This document shows, piece after piece, positions 45,217 through 54,505 of a DNA stretch of 64,000 nucleotides (position 1 is its first letter; every line of letters starts with the position of its first letter). Origin of the DNA: Paracoccus laeviglucosivorans (lineage in GTDB: Bacteria > Pseudomonadota > Alphaproteobacteria > Rhodobacterales > Rhodobacteraceae); contig NZ_FXTK01000010.1 of the NCBI RefSeq assembly GCF_900182695.1, positions 60,715 through 124,714 of the forward strand. Reading direction: 5' to 3'. Made by a program: the position numbers and the translations under genes. The notes beneath the pieces were generated by a model. It ran no database searches, was not told the DNA's origin, and saw only the letters and a list, made by a program, of their open reading frames with translations.

Positions 45217-48200
45217 TTACCTCCGCCCTGCGTCGCGGGTCGTCCCGCTTGTGTCGATCAGCGTATCGGCCCGCCATGCGGCGCGGATCGGGTTGTTCAG
45301 CAAGATGCGGGCCACCACCCCCGCATGGCCCGGCCAGCGCACGGTATCCGGCTTGCCATTGGCGTCGTGGACATCAAAGCTGCGACCGGTGCCCAGAAAT
45401 CCGCCGACCGGAATATTGCCGAAATCGGCCCAGTCCAGATTGTCATGCGCGGTCGAGGCGCTGGGGTTCCCGTCCAGCCCGAAGCGTGGCGCGGTCGGGT
45501 TCTGGGCCAGCACGAACCACCAGTTCTGCGGTCCAAGCTGTTCGGGCGTCAGGTCGAAACCGATGATGTTGTAATCCGGTTTCAGGTGGCTGTGAAACAG
45601 CACGCGCGCCTCGGTTCCAGCGGCAAAGGTGGGGGGCACCGCATCCGAAATCGCCCGGATCGCCATGATGAAGGTATCGGGAAAACGCCGCAGCAATTCG
45701 CCCCGGACCACCAGCGCCAGCGCACCCGCACCTGCGGCCTTGTCGCCGCCGATGCTGAAATGGCTGCCTATCGGCTGGCGGCTGAAGCGGTGGATCGGGC
45801 CGGTCAGTTCGTCTTCGTCTGCATCCCAGAACCGTTTGAAATAGGTGCCGCGCTGATCGGTCGGATAGTCGCGCCACAGCAATTCCCGCCCCATTTCATC
45901 CGAGGCGCCGATCAGGAACGCCTCGGCAAAGCCGGGATTGATCGCAAGCAGGGTGATGAAATCGCGCGCCGCAATCGTGCCCAGACCCGGCACGAGCCAG
46001 TCGCGGTCGAAATCCTCAAGCGCATTCGACATCGGGCGCCGAATTTCCGGCGCGGCCATAATCGGACGCAGGCCCAGCAGGTCGATCCAGTTTGCGGGGA
46101 TCGCGTGACCGCTGACGGCAAGGCGACCCCGGAACGCGGCGCGGGCCGTGACGCGCGGATCGATCTGCGCCAGAATCGTCGGCTTCGACACGGCCAGCGG
46201 GCCCAGATCGGTCTGCATGACCGCAGGTGCGACCTGATCGCGGACCATGACGGCAAGCTGGTCGCGCAACGTCTGCAAGGGCATTCGGTTGAGTTCGGCA
46301 AATTGCGCGGAAACCCAGCGCGACATATCCGTTTCGAACCGGGCCTGCGGTTCGGTCGGGATGCGCAGCAGGCTATCTGCCGGTCGGTTGGTCAGGACCG
46401 GCCCCGCGCCGATGCGCCCGCCCGTGACCGTATTGGACCGGGACAGCGGCCCGGTGATCGTTGCGCCGCGTTCGGGAATGGTGCGGCCAAAGGGCGTGGG
46501 CGCAACCGGGGTCATGGGGCGGGTTCCGGGAAGCGGTGTCACGGGGCGCGTTATTACCGGACCCGTGATGATCGGTCCGGTGACGATGGGGCCCGTGACG
46601 ATAGGGCCCGTGACGATGGGTCCGGTCACGATCCGGCCGGGCAGATCGACGCGCGGTACCACCCGATCAACCTTGTCCAGCACCGATTTCGCGCGCCCCG
46701 ACACGGCCAGCCCGGAATTCCCGATACCGACCAGCAATTCCGCCAGCCCTTCGGCGCCGCTGGCATGGCCTGCCTCGAACCGATCGACCCGCTCACCAAG
46801 TTGCTCCAGCAGCGCCCCTGCCAGCGCCTCGCCGGCCATTCCATCGGGACCGCGCCATTTCGTGGTCGCAAGCTGTCGCAATGCCCCGCCGCCCTCGGCC
46901 AGAACGCCTATCCTTTGATCAAGCCGGGCCAGCGCAGCATCGACCGGGACGCCCAGCCTTCTGGCGACGATCTCGGCCGGGAAAAAGGCCATGCCCGCCT
47001 TGGATACCGCAAGGATGCCGTCGGGCGTGCGATAGGCCCGTCTGTGATCGGCAAATCCTGTCGGGCCTGCCACGATCTTGCCATCGACGGCCACCGCCAG
47101 CTTTTGACCGATCGAGCCGCCCTGACGCAGCGCCCGTCGAAAAGCCCCCGTCATCACCGTGGCGGCCGTGCGGCTGTTCGTCACCGCGGCCAGCACCGTG
47201 CGATCATGGCCGCTGTCGCGCAGTCTTGGATGCAGGTTGCGCGTCACCTGCATCAGTGACCCGGCGTCCAGCACCGCGATATGCCGGTCGCGTATCGAGA
47301 TGTTCACGACCTCGGCCATGCCCGCCCAGACCAATGCCTGATTGGCGCGGCGGATGCCTTCGACCTGTGCCCAGGCCGATTGCATCAGCGCCTCCTGGTC
47401 GCGGCGCACCACCTTGGCACCCAGTGATGCGACGATGCGCAGCATGGGATCGGTGTTCAGTTGTGGAAACCAATCGGCATCGGCTGCGACGGCATCACCG
47501 GGCGGGTTGCCGAAAACCGCCCCGATGCGGTTGGCCGCGCGCTGAAACCGGGCGTAAAGTCTTGCGCCCACGCGCGGCAGATCGGGATCGGCGCTGTCAT
47601 TGGCCTGATCGACGCGCAGCCGCACGGCGTCGCGATGGGCGACGGGCCAGGCAGTCGTTACCGGCCGTCCGGGTGGTTCTGTCGCGGGGGAATAAAGCGC
47701 GCATTTCAGGATCTGGATCGCGTCGCTGTCGCCTTCGGGCAGTTCGGGAATGCCGCTGCCGGGGCGCGACAGGTCGATCAGCCGCCGCCCGATCGCCCAT
47801 GGCGCGGGCAGACCCTCGATCCGCTCGGCCAGTTCGCGAAAACTGCCGCCCGGCGCGGTGCGAAAGCTCCAGAAGTCATAGACCGGCAGCACGATGTCGT
47901 CCTGTTCGTCCCCCGGCGCGCGGGTCCATGCAGCACTTAGCGAGCCCCCGCCCATGCCAAGCCCGGCCCGGACCCCGCAATCATAGGCGGGCACAAGCGC
48001 CGCGACATAGGTCGTTGCGTCGTCCAGCCTGCGCGGACACAGGATACGCGACAGATTGGCGGGGCCGTGTTCCGGCGATAGCCGGGTCTCGACCGTATCG
48101 GCTGCATCGCCCCGCAGACGCGGCCCGGCAGGATCAATGGCTGCGCCGACGACTTGGGCGTGGCAGAAACGGTGATTTTCCTCCAGGGGCTGCAACTGGC

Positions 48201-48717
48201 CCTTTTTGGTCCATATCTGCGCCGGAAGCTCACCGCGCGAGGGTTCGATATGTGTCAGTGCCGCTTCGCATACCACAAGGGCAAGCCAAGGCTTGCAGGT
48301 GTCGGCTGCGGCAGGTTCCGGCGCGAACATCCACGGAAAATCCGGCAGTGCGAATTCGATATGCGCCATGTAGCCCCGTTCGGCATCGGCGCTGTCGGGC
48401 GCGGGTTCGCGGCGGATCACCTGCGCGGGATCAATGCCCGTCACGTCGCCGGGCCCATACAGCGTCAATACCCGCCCGACGGGCTGGCTGGTGGCCGGGT
48501 TGGCGGAATCCGCCACCTCGACCCGCGCCTGAATCACCGCGCGATTGCCGGTCGGCACGTCCTTGATCGCGGCGGCAAGCCCGGTGCGGACATAGGGGAC
48601 GAACGCATAATCGCCCAGGTGGATGTCTTCGGGTTTGAAAGCCACCGGCGTCAGTGCGCGGGCCGCAGCATAGAAGCTGACCCCTGCCGATTGCTTCAGC
48701 GTCGCATATTCCGCCAT
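45217..48717 (-). CDS. Very large hypothetical protein with VTGPI repeats (1166 residues)
   Basis: 1166 residues, unrecognised. The N-terminal third contains LTLYGPGDVTGIDPAQVIRR and AHIEFALPDFPWMFAPEPA. A middle linker carries about five tandem VTGPI units (around residues 693-722), followed by more Pro/Thr/Gly-rich sequence, so two globular halves are joined by a flexible or extended arm. The C-terminal half ends in a conserved-looking core: ALVVRGELLRRFPDTFIMAI, IIGFDLTPEQLG and WWFVLAQNPTAPRFGLDGNP. No signal peptide or membrane helix. ATG 48717 is one base from the stop of the DUF6603 gene, so translation is coupled; the next gene starts at 45211. Confidence 0.75.
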   Translation of the reverse strand: MAEYATLKQSAGVSFYAAARALTPVAFKPEDIHLGDYAFVPYVRTGLAAAIKDVPTGNRAVIQARVEVADSANPATSQPVGRVLTLYGPGDVTGIDPAQVIRREPAPDSADAERGYMAHIEFALPDFPWMFAPEPAAADTCKPWLALVVCEAALTHIEPSRGELPAQIWTKKGQLQPLEENHRFCHAQVVGAAIDPAGPRLRGDAADTVETRLSPEHGPANLSRILCPRRLDDATTYVAALVPAYDCGVRAGLGMGGGSLSAAWTRAPGDEQDDIVLPVYDFWSFRTAPGGSFRELAERIEGLPAPWAIGRRLIDLSRPGSGIPELPEGDSDAIQILKCALYSPATEPPGRPVTTAWPVAHRDAVRLRVDQANDSADPDLPRVGARLYARFQRAANRIGAVFGNPPGDAVAADADWFPQLNTDPMLRIVASLGAKVVRRDQEALMQSAWAQVEGIRRANQALVWAGMAEVVNISIRDRHIAVLDAGSLMQVTRNLHPRLRDSGHDRTVLAAVTNSRTAATVMTGAFRRALRQGGSIGQKLAVAVDGKIVAGPTGFADHRRAYRTPDGILAVSKAGMAFFPAEIVARRLGVPVDAALARLDQRIGVLAEGGGALRQLATTKWRGPDGMAGEALAGALLEQLGERVDRFEAGHASGAEGLAELLVGIGNSGLAVSGRAKSVLDKVDRVVPRVDLPGRIVTGPIVTGPIVTGPIVTGPIITGPVITRPVTPLPGTRPMTPVAPTPFGRTIPERGATITGPLSRSNTVTGGRIGAGPVLTNRPADSLLRIPTEPQARFETDMSRWVSAQFAELNRMPLQTLRDQLAVMVRDQVAPAVMQTDLGPLAVSKPTILAQIDPRVTARAAFRGRLAVSGHAIPANWIDLLGLRPIMAAPEIRRPMSNALEDFDRDWLVPGLGTIAARDFITLLAINPGFAEAFLIGASDEMGRELLWRDYPTDQRGTYFKRFWDADEDELTGPIHRFSRQPIGSHFSIGGDKAAGAGALALVVRGELLRRFPDTFIMAIRAISDAVPPTFAAGTEARVLFHSHLKPDYNIIGFDLTPEQLGPQNWWFVLAQNPTAPRFGLDGNPSASTAHDNLDWADFGNIPVGGFLGTGRSFDVHDANGKPDTVRWPGHAGVVARILLNNPIRAAWRADTLIDTSGTTRDAGRR
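46550..46639 (-). repeat. 15-base tandem repeat inside the 1166-residue gene
   Basis: Six adjacent 15-base units, in plus-strand order at 46550, 46565, 46580, 46595, 46610 and 46625, the inner ones differing by one to three bases from gtgacgatggggccc. On the coding strand they give the repeated pentapeptide VTGPI. The unit length is a multiple of three, so unit gain or loss keeps the frame. Confidence 0.9.
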
Positions 48718-48718
48718 G

Positions 48719-51667
48719 TCACACCAACCCTGCCGACAGCACCGTCAGCTCTCTGCCATCGGCCTGTCCCAGTCGGACAGCCTCGGCTGCGGCACTTGCG
48801 GGCATCACCACGCCCGCCATGCCCGTTTCGATCGCCAGCGTTTCGGCGGACACCACCCGCACCGCGCCACGGTCGGTCATCTGGACCGCAGGGGCGGGCT
48901 GCGGCGCGGAAAGATAGGGGTTCACCCCGTCCCGCGCCCGCATCTTGGCCGAGGCTGCGAAAATCTTGCCCGCATGGCCCGCCAGCAGCCATGTCGAAAG
49001 GATCGGCGCATGGTCGTGATGCGGCAGCACCGTGTTCCACGCGACGCCTGCATGGACACCCGCGCTGAAGCTTGCACCCCGCGCAGCGCCCATGCCCAGA
49101 CCTGATGCGTGTTCCTCATATTCCGGGCGCGACAGGATCTCGTGATCCTTGAGGTCAAGGAAATGTCCGGGCGGAAAACGGTCCATCAGCGGCCAGACCG
49201 CGCCCGCCGCAACCCCGCCCAGCGTCGCTGCCTGCAGATTGATGCGCCGATGCGTCACGCGCGAGGAACCGATACGGTCTATATCGGTCTCCAGCGGCAC
49301 CGAAAGCTGACGCAGCTCGATCTGGCCCATCGGATGATACAGCGGGGTGTCATCCGCCGGGCTTAGTCGCACGATCGAGGCCGCGCCCGCAGGCAGCAGC
49401 GGCGCCCATGCGGTATCGGCGTCCAGTGCCTGCGCAGCCGAGGCGATGGGGTCGATCTGCGGCGCCGGGGCAGGGCGGCTTTCTCCCCATTCGATCGGCC
49501 CCACATCGACATCGATGTCCCACCACAGGATTTCGACCGTTGCCTTGCCTTCCAGATGAAAGGGCTTGTCGCCCGCCAGTTTGCCCTGAAACTGCACGCC
49601 CGCCAGCGTGACACCCAGGGCCGAGACCTTGATCCCGGCATCTATGCGGATTTCGAAATAGAAATGCGGCGCCCATTGGAACAGCGCATCCAGCTGCAAC
49701 CATGCCTCGGCCTTGGCGACCTCAAGATCGGCGACGATGGACACGCGGCCACCGAACTGAACCGTGTTCGTGGTGATCGCCACATAGGCCTGGACCGACA
49801 CGGACAGCCATTTCACCGGCGGCGCGAACTTGACGCCGACGCGCTGCATTTCTCCGATCTGCTTGGGGGCCTCATAGCCGGGGAAGAAGCCGCCGACCGA
49901 AATGACGAAAGCGCCTTCTCCGCCCCATTGGATGAAGATGCAGATGTCGCCGGTGATCTCTAGCTTGAAGACCTTGGATTTCGCCAGCGAGACCTTGAGA
50001 AAGAAATAGTCGGGTGTGATCTCTCCCATCAGCTCGGCGCGCAGATCGACCACGCGAAGGCTTTCGTCGACTTTGGCCGAAGGCACGCCGATGACGACCT
50101 TGCCCAGAAGCACCAGCTTGGGATCGGGCAGCGAAATCACCAGACCAAGCTGGGCGACGACAAAGCCCGCCTGAGAGCCCCAGCCGATTTCCGCCATCGG
50201 GCCGATGACGAAGCCGCCGTCGCGCACGGGGAAGATCTTGCCCAGATTGTTCAGGATGTCGGGTGCGGCGGCAACCGGGTCGGCAGGGAACAGCAACTGT
50301 CCCACCACGCCGTCCTTCAGCCCGTCGCGCAGTGCCGCACTGTCCAGCGAACGGTTGATCGCCAGCAGTCCGCCAAGGCCGGAAATCGTAAAGCCCGGAC
50401 CGATGACGATGGCGGGCGTGAACCGCACACCGATCACGATCACCATGTTGAATGGCTCGGTCCCCAGCAGACCTATGGCCGTCACGCTGAAACTGTTCAG
50501 CACGCTCAGCTGGAAAACGCCGCCATATTCCTCTTTTACCTCGTCATAGCGCAGGTAGCCGCCGCCGGTGACGGCGGGCGTCTTCAGCCGCAGCCCGGCC
50601 CCCGAAGGGATCTTGGGCTTCACATCGGGATCGCCGCCATCGACCCAGCGGATCGATACGCCACCCCCTTCGACCACGCAGGCGAAAACGTCGCCCAGCT
50701 TGCCCGCCACGGTAAAGACCACGTTCACGCGGTTCTTGTTTTCCGCATTGTCGGCGGCGGGTTGTTCGATGGCCAGTTCGCGCAGTTCCACCGCCGGGTA
50801 GGAAAAGCGCACCGGCAGCACCAGCCGCTTGTCCTTGCCCGATCCGAAGGTCAGCCCGTCCTTGGTGTCCAGGGTGATCGCCACGGCATCGGCATCTGCG
50901 GTCGGTGCCTGACCGGGCATGATCTTGTCCATCAGCTTGTCGCCGCGCAGCCCGGCCTTCAGCTTGGTCTTCAGTTCTATCCCGGCCTTGAATTCGGTCT
51001 TGTAGGTGAAAAAGGCGACCAGCGATGCGCCGTCGAACGACAGCGGCGGCACGCTTGCGGCCCCGGCCGAGGCGAATTCGACCGAAAGCCGTTTTTGCGC
51101 GTAATCCCATTTCAGCACATCGCCCAGTTTGTCCGAGGCGCCGTCAACATTCATCACCAGCTTGCAAAGCTTGTCGAAATTGCCGGTGACCGCGCCGCCC
51201 GCATCGTTCAGAAGCTTCTTGATCGGTGCGTGCATCCCGCTGATCGCTTCCTTCACCTGTTCGGGCGTCATCGCACCGCCGGCCTTTTCCGAGACCTTGG
51301 CCGCGACCTTGGTGATCGCATTGTCATAAGCGACCAGAAGTTTTCCCAACGCGGTCAGGGCGCGGGCCAATTCGTCGGCCTGAAAGTCGGCGGCCCCCAA
51401 TTCGGTCGCCATCTCCTGAACGGCGGCCTTGGCTTCGGCGATTTCCGGTTTGATCGCATCCGCCAGCGCCTTGCCGATTGCGGTCAGTTGCTCGACATCG
51501 GCCTTGAGCGCGTCGAAAGCGGTTTTTGTCGTGCCCTGCTGACCGTCGGCCAGCGATGAAACCAGCTTTCCGGTGTCGGAAAAGCTGTCGCCGACCAGAT
51601 CAGCTGCGCGTGTATGGGCAAAGGCTGTGAAACCTCGTCCGAATGCCGAAAAAACGTCGTCCGCCAT
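48719..51667 (-). CDS. DUF6603-like large protein, first gene of the cluster (982 residues)
   Basis: 982 residues from ATG 51667, with GAGGT four bases upstream. Residues about 1-185 are helical (coiled-coil-like, rich in Ala, Lys, Asp). Residues about 380-730 form a long beta-rich region matching my recollection of DUF6603: IGVRFTPAIVIGPGFTISGL, GGLLAINRSLDSAALRDGL, FVIGPMAEIGWG, then amphipathic strands to DIDVDVGPIEWGE. The last 250 residues contain PLYHPMGQIELRQLSVPLET and are a separate domain. No signal peptide or enzyme motif. DUF6603 has no known function. The gene leads the seven-gene block and is coupled to the 1166-residue gene. Confidence 0.8.
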   Translation of the reverse strand: MADDVFSAFGRGFTAFAHTRAADLVGDSFSDTGKLVSSLADGQQGTTKTAFDALKADVEQLTAIGKALADAIKPEIAEAKAAVQEMATELGAADFQADELARALTALGKLLVAYDNAITKVAAKVSEKAGGAMTPEQVKEAISGMHAPIKKLLNDAGGAVTGNFDKLCKLVMNVDGASDKLGDVLKWDYAQKRLSVEFASAGAASVPPLSFDGASLVAFFTYKTEFKAGIELKTKLKAGLRGDKLMDKIMPGQAPTADADAVAITLDTKDGLTFGSGKDKRLVLPVRFSYPAVELRELAIEQPAADNAENKNRVNVVFTVAGKLGDVFACVVEGGGVSIRWVDGGDPDVKPKIPSGAGLRLKTPAVTGGGYLRYDEVKEEYGGVFQLSVLNSFSVTAIGLLGTEPFNMVIVIGVRFTPAIVIGPGFTISGLGGLLAINRSLDSAALRDGLKDGVVGQLLFPADPVAAAPDILNNLGKIFPVRDGGFVIGPMAEIGWGSQAGFVVAQLGLVISLPDPKLVLLGKVVIGVPSAKVDESLRVVDLRAELMGEITPDYFFLKVSLAKSKVFKLEITGDICIFIQWGGEGAFVISVGGFFPGYEAPKQIGEMQRVGVKFAPPVKWLSVSVQAYVAITTNTVQFGGRVSIVADLEVAKAEAWLQLDALFQWAPHFYFEIRIDAGIKVSALGVTLAGVQFQGKLAGDKPFHLEGKATVEILWWDIDVDVGPIEWGESRPAPAPQIDPIASAAQALDADTAWAPLLPAGAASIVRLSPADDTPLYHPMGQIELRQLSVPLETDIDRIGSSRVTHRRINLQAATLGGVAAGAVWPLMDRFPPGHFLDLKDHEILSRPEYEEHASGLGMGAARGASFSAGVHAGVAWNTVLPHHDHAPILSTWLLAGHAGKIFAASAKMRARDGVNPYLSAPQPAPAVQMTDRGAVRVVSAETLAIETGMAGVVMPASAAAEAVRLGQADGRELTVLSAGLV

Positions 51668-51992
51668 CGCTACCTCGAGCTATCGCACAGGTATCAATAA
51701 TCCGTAATTCTCAAACGCGATGAGTCCGTCCCGGCATGAATGATGCGCCTGTCGCGCGATTCCAGCAACAAAAATTCACGCGGGAATATGATTGTTGCAG
51801 ACCCTGAAATTCGGCGTGAACCCCGTCGGATCAAGCCGGGGGCGCCAGCGGCGACGGCCTTGACCCCCGGCCCGAACGCGGCGTTGGTGCGACGCAATCC
51901 GGGTGCTTTTCACCATACAACTTGCCCATGGCGTCTTGCCGCCCGCGGTTTGCGGCGCAATAAGCGTCCCCGGCCAAGGAAAGGACGTTTCT
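51668..51992. promoter_or_regulatory. Divergent intergenic region, cluster promoter and MFS promoter
   Basis: 325 bases between the first gene of the large cluster (minus) and the MFS gene (plus). No gene supported. The side near 51668-51800 is relatively AT-rich (for example gtatcaataatccgtaattctc and aacaaaaattcacg), as expected for the cluster promoter, but no confident -35/-10 pair was assigned. The right half is GC-rich. aaggaaagga at 51977-51986 is the binding site of the MFS gene. Confidence 0.4.
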
Positions 51993-53315
51993 ATGACGGC
52001 AGGACAGGCAGGCGCGGCGCGCCCGTTGAATCGCGATGACATGCGTGTGCTGGGGCTATCGGCCCTTGGCGGCGCACTGGAGTTCTACGACTTCATCATC
52101 TTCGTCTTCTTTGCCAGCGTCATCGGGCATCTGTTCTTTCCGCCGGACATGCCGGACTGGTTGGTGATGATCCAGACCTTCGGCATCTTTGCCGCAGGCT
52201 ATCTGGTGCGTCCTCTGGGCGGCATCGTCATGGCGCATTTCGGCGACAAGGTCGGGCGCAAGCGGGTCTTTGCGCTGTCGGTCTTTCTGATGTCGCTGTC
52301 CACGCTGGCGATGGCATGTCTGCCGACCTATGCCAGCATCGGGGTCTTTGCGCCGCTGCTGCTGATCCTGTTTCGGATGTTGCAAGGCGCGGCCATCGGC
52401 GGCGAGGTTCCGGGCGCATGGACCTTTGTGGCCGAACACGTGCCTGCGGGCCGCGTGGGCATGGCCTGCGGCTTTCTGTGTTCGGGCCTGACGCTGGGCA
52501 TTCTGCTGGGTTCGCTGATCGCTGCCTGCATCAACTGGGTGTTCAGCCCCGAGCAGATCTCGGGCTTCGCGTGGCGGATCCCGTTCTTCATCGGTGGCAT
52601 CTTCGGGCTGATCGGTGTCTATCTGCGCCGCTGGCTGGCCGAGACGCCAGTATTTCTGGAAATGAAGGCCAGCAACCGCCTGCATGAAAAGCTGCCGCTG
52701 AAAACCGTGCTGCGCGATCACCGGCATGGCGTGGTGATTTCGGCGCTGTTCACCTGGGTTCTGTCGGCAGGCATCGTGGTCACGACGCTGATGACCTCGA
52801 CCTTTTTGCAGAAGCTTTACGGCTATTCACCGCTGCAATCGCTGCTGGCGACCAGCTTTGGCTCGCTGTTCCTGATCTTCGGGACGGTATCGGCGGGTGC
52901 TCTGGTTGATCGCTTCGGCAGCGGGCGGTTCTTTGCGGTCGCGGGTGTGGTGTTCGGCGTCGTCACCTTCACCTTCTACAGCTTTGCGGGCACGTCGCTG
53001 CTGGTGCTGTTCTTCCTGTATGCGCTGATGGGGCTGGCCGTGGGCATGGTCGGCGCGGCCCCCTATGTCATGGTGCGGTCCTTCCCGGCGCCGGTGCGTT
53101 TCTCGGGGCTGTCGTTTTCCTATAACGTCGCTTATGCGATTTTCGGTGGCCTGACCCCGGTGATGGTCACGACGTTTCTGGCGATCAATCCGATGGCCCA
53201 TGCGTGGTATCTGGTCTTTATCGCTGCGCTGACCACCGGTCTGGGCATCTACCTGATGACCAATGCCCGCCGCATCGAGGGCCGGATCGGATACGAAGAA
53301 GCCGCGCAAGCCTGA
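51993..53315 (+). CDS. MFS transporter, metabolite:H+ symporter type
   Basis: 440 residues, twelve predicted helices. ATG 51993 follows AAGGAAAGGA; the longer frame from 51903 lacks this. The loop AHFGDKVGRKRVFALSV after helix 2 is the MFS signature (G-D-x-x-G-R-K) and the start GGALEFYDFIIFVFFASVIG is typical of the MHS subfamily (ProP, KgtP, ShiA), which import organic acids, osmolytes or amino acids with protons. Substrate unknown. A weak hairpin follows and then a HisC-like gene. Confidence 0.9.
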   Translation: MTAGQAGAARPLNRDDMRVLGLSALGGALEFYDFIIFVFFASVIGHLFFPPDMPDWLVMIQTFGIFAAGYLVRPLGGIVMAHFGDKVGRKRVFALSVFLMSLSTLAMACLPTYASIGVFAPLLLILFRMLQGAAIGGEVPGAWTFVAEHVPAGRVGMACGFLCSGLTLGILLGSLIAACINWVFSPEQISGFAWRIPFFIGGIFGLIGVYLRRWLAETPVFLEMKASNRLHEKLPLKTVLRDHRHGVVISALFTWVLSAGIVVTTLMTSTFLQKLYGYSPLQSLLATSFGSLFLIFGTVSAGALVDRFGSGRFFAVAGVVFGVVTFTFYSFAGTSLLVLFFLYALMGLAVGMVGAAPYVMVRSFPAPVRFSGLSFSYNVAYAIFGGLTPVMVTTFLAINPMAHAWYLVFIAALTTGLGIYLMTNARRIEGRIGYEEAAQA

Positions 53316-53342
53316 CGCTTAAGGGCGGGGCTGGGGCGCGAT

Positions 53343-53377
53343 GCCGGGCTTGCATGGCCCGGCCATTTGCGCTTTTC
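53343..53377 (+). terminator. Possible terminator after the MFS gene
   Basis: Stem gccgggc (53343-53349) / gcccggc (53357-53363) with a 7-base loop, then catttgcgctttt. It lies just before the aminotransferase start at 53387. The T run is removed from the stem by several bases, so function is uncertain. Confidence 0.4.
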
Positions 53378-53386
53378 CTTCGGACC

Positions 53387-54496
53387 ATGACACGTCTTCG
53401 CTTTGCCCCGATCCCCGCCAGCCTGCCCGCCACAGTCCCCTTTACCGGGCCCGAAACGCTTGAACGCCGCAGCGGCACGCCCTTTGTCGCCCGGCTTGGG
53501 GCGAATGAAAACGGCTTCGGCCCATCCCCCCGCGCGGTCGAGGCGATGGTGCGCTCGGCCACCGAAATCTGGAAATACGCCGACCCCGACAATCACGACC
53601 TGCGTCACGCGCTGGCCGCGCATCACGCAATCGCGCCCGAACACATCATGATTGGCGAAGGCATCGACGGGCTGTTGGGCCTGCTGGTGCGCCTGACGCT
53701 GGCACCCGGCGAAACGGTCGTCACCTCGGACGGGGCCTATCCGACCTTCAACTACCATGTCGCGGGATTCGGAGGCCATCTGCACAAGGTTCCCTATCGC
53801 AACGATGCCGAAGACCCGGATGCGCTGATCGCCGCTGCGCGCGAACATTTCGCGCGCCTGGTCTATCTGGCCAATCCCGACAACCCGATGGGAAGCTGGC
53901 ATCCGGGCAGCAGGATCGCCGCCATGCTGGACCAACTTCCGCAAGGCTCGCTTCTGGTGCTGGATGAGGCTTATGCAGAATTCGCCCCCAATGAGGCCAT
54001 TCCCCGGATCGATCCGCAAGACGACCGCGTGATCCGCTTGCGCACATTCTCCAAGGCTTACGGCATGGCGGGCGCGCGCGTGGGCTATGCCATCGGCCCG
54101 GTGGATCTGATCGCGGGCTTTGACCGTATCCGCAACCATTTCGGCATGAACCGCATGGCGCAGATCGGCGCGCTGGCGGCATTGCAGGACGGCGAATGGC
54201 TGGCTGAAACGCGGCGGCAGGTCACGGCCGCGCGCGACCGGATCGCGGCGATTGCGCAGGCAAACGGCCTCACCGCGCTGCCCTCGGCCACGAATTTCGT
54301 TGCGGTGGATTGCGGGGCGGAGGGCGATTTCGCGCGCCGCGTTCTGGCGGAACTGGCCGGGCTGGGCATCTTCGTGCGGATGCCGGGGGTCGCGCCGATG
54401 GACCGCTGCATCCGCGTCTCCTGCGCGCCCGCACCGGAACTTGATGCCTTTGCCGAGGCTTTGCCCAAGGCGCTGTCCCGTGCCCGTCAGGGCTAA
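53387..54496 (+). CDS. PLP-dependent aminotransferase, HisC family
   Basis: 369 residues. Fold-type I aminotransferase related to histidinol-phosphate aminotransferase. Visible are RLGANENGFGPSPRAVEAM (substrate-binding N-terminal segment), DEAYAEFAP with the cofactor-contact Asp, and TFSKAYGMAGARVGYAIG with the Lys that forms the Schiff base with pyridoxal phosphate. The C-terminal RVSCAPAPELDAF includes the carboxylate- or phosphate-binding Arg. ATG 53387 was chosen; 53354 is possible. No other his genes are nearby, so it may be a paralogue acting on aromatic or other amino acids. Confidence 0.88.
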   Translation: MTRLRFAPIPASLPATVPFTGPETLERRSGTPFVARLGANENGFGPSPRAVEAMVRSATEIWKYADPDNHDLRHALAAHHAIAPEHIMIGEGIDGLLGLLVRLTLAPGETVVTSDGAYPTFNYHVAGFGGHLHKVPYRNDAEDPDALIAAAREHFARLVYLANPDNPMGSWHPGSRIAAMLDQLPQGSLLVLDEAYAEFAPNEAIPRIDPQDDRVIRLRTFSKAYGMAGARVGYAIGPVDLIAGFDRIRNHFGMNRMAQIGALAALQDGEWLAETRRQVTAARDRIAAIAQANGLTALPSATNFVAVDCGAEGDFARRVLAELAGLGIFVRMPGVAPMDRCIRVSCAPAPELDAFAEALPKALSRARQG

Positions 54497-54505
54497 GACT
54501 GCGAT

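Noticed and set aside
45205..47259. 684-codon plus-strand frame opposite the 1166-residue gene
   Set aside because: Composition is typical of antisense of GC-rich coding DNA (Arg/His/Gly/Gln-rich); the minus strand has coupled starts and conserved-looking boxes.
35003..51667. Prophage
   Set aside because: Holin and lysin domains are present, but there is no integrase, repressor, terminase, portal, capsid or tail gene among seven genes.
38928..51667. Contractile injection system or type VI secretion locus
   Set aside because: No sheath, tube, spike, baseplate or ATPase genes were recognised; the large proteins do not show those motifs.
34399..51992. Direct repeat of the tRNA-Pro 3' end as attachment sites
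   Set aside because: The 3' end sequence (ggttcgaatcc onward) was not found again near 51.7 kb, so no att pair can be claimed.
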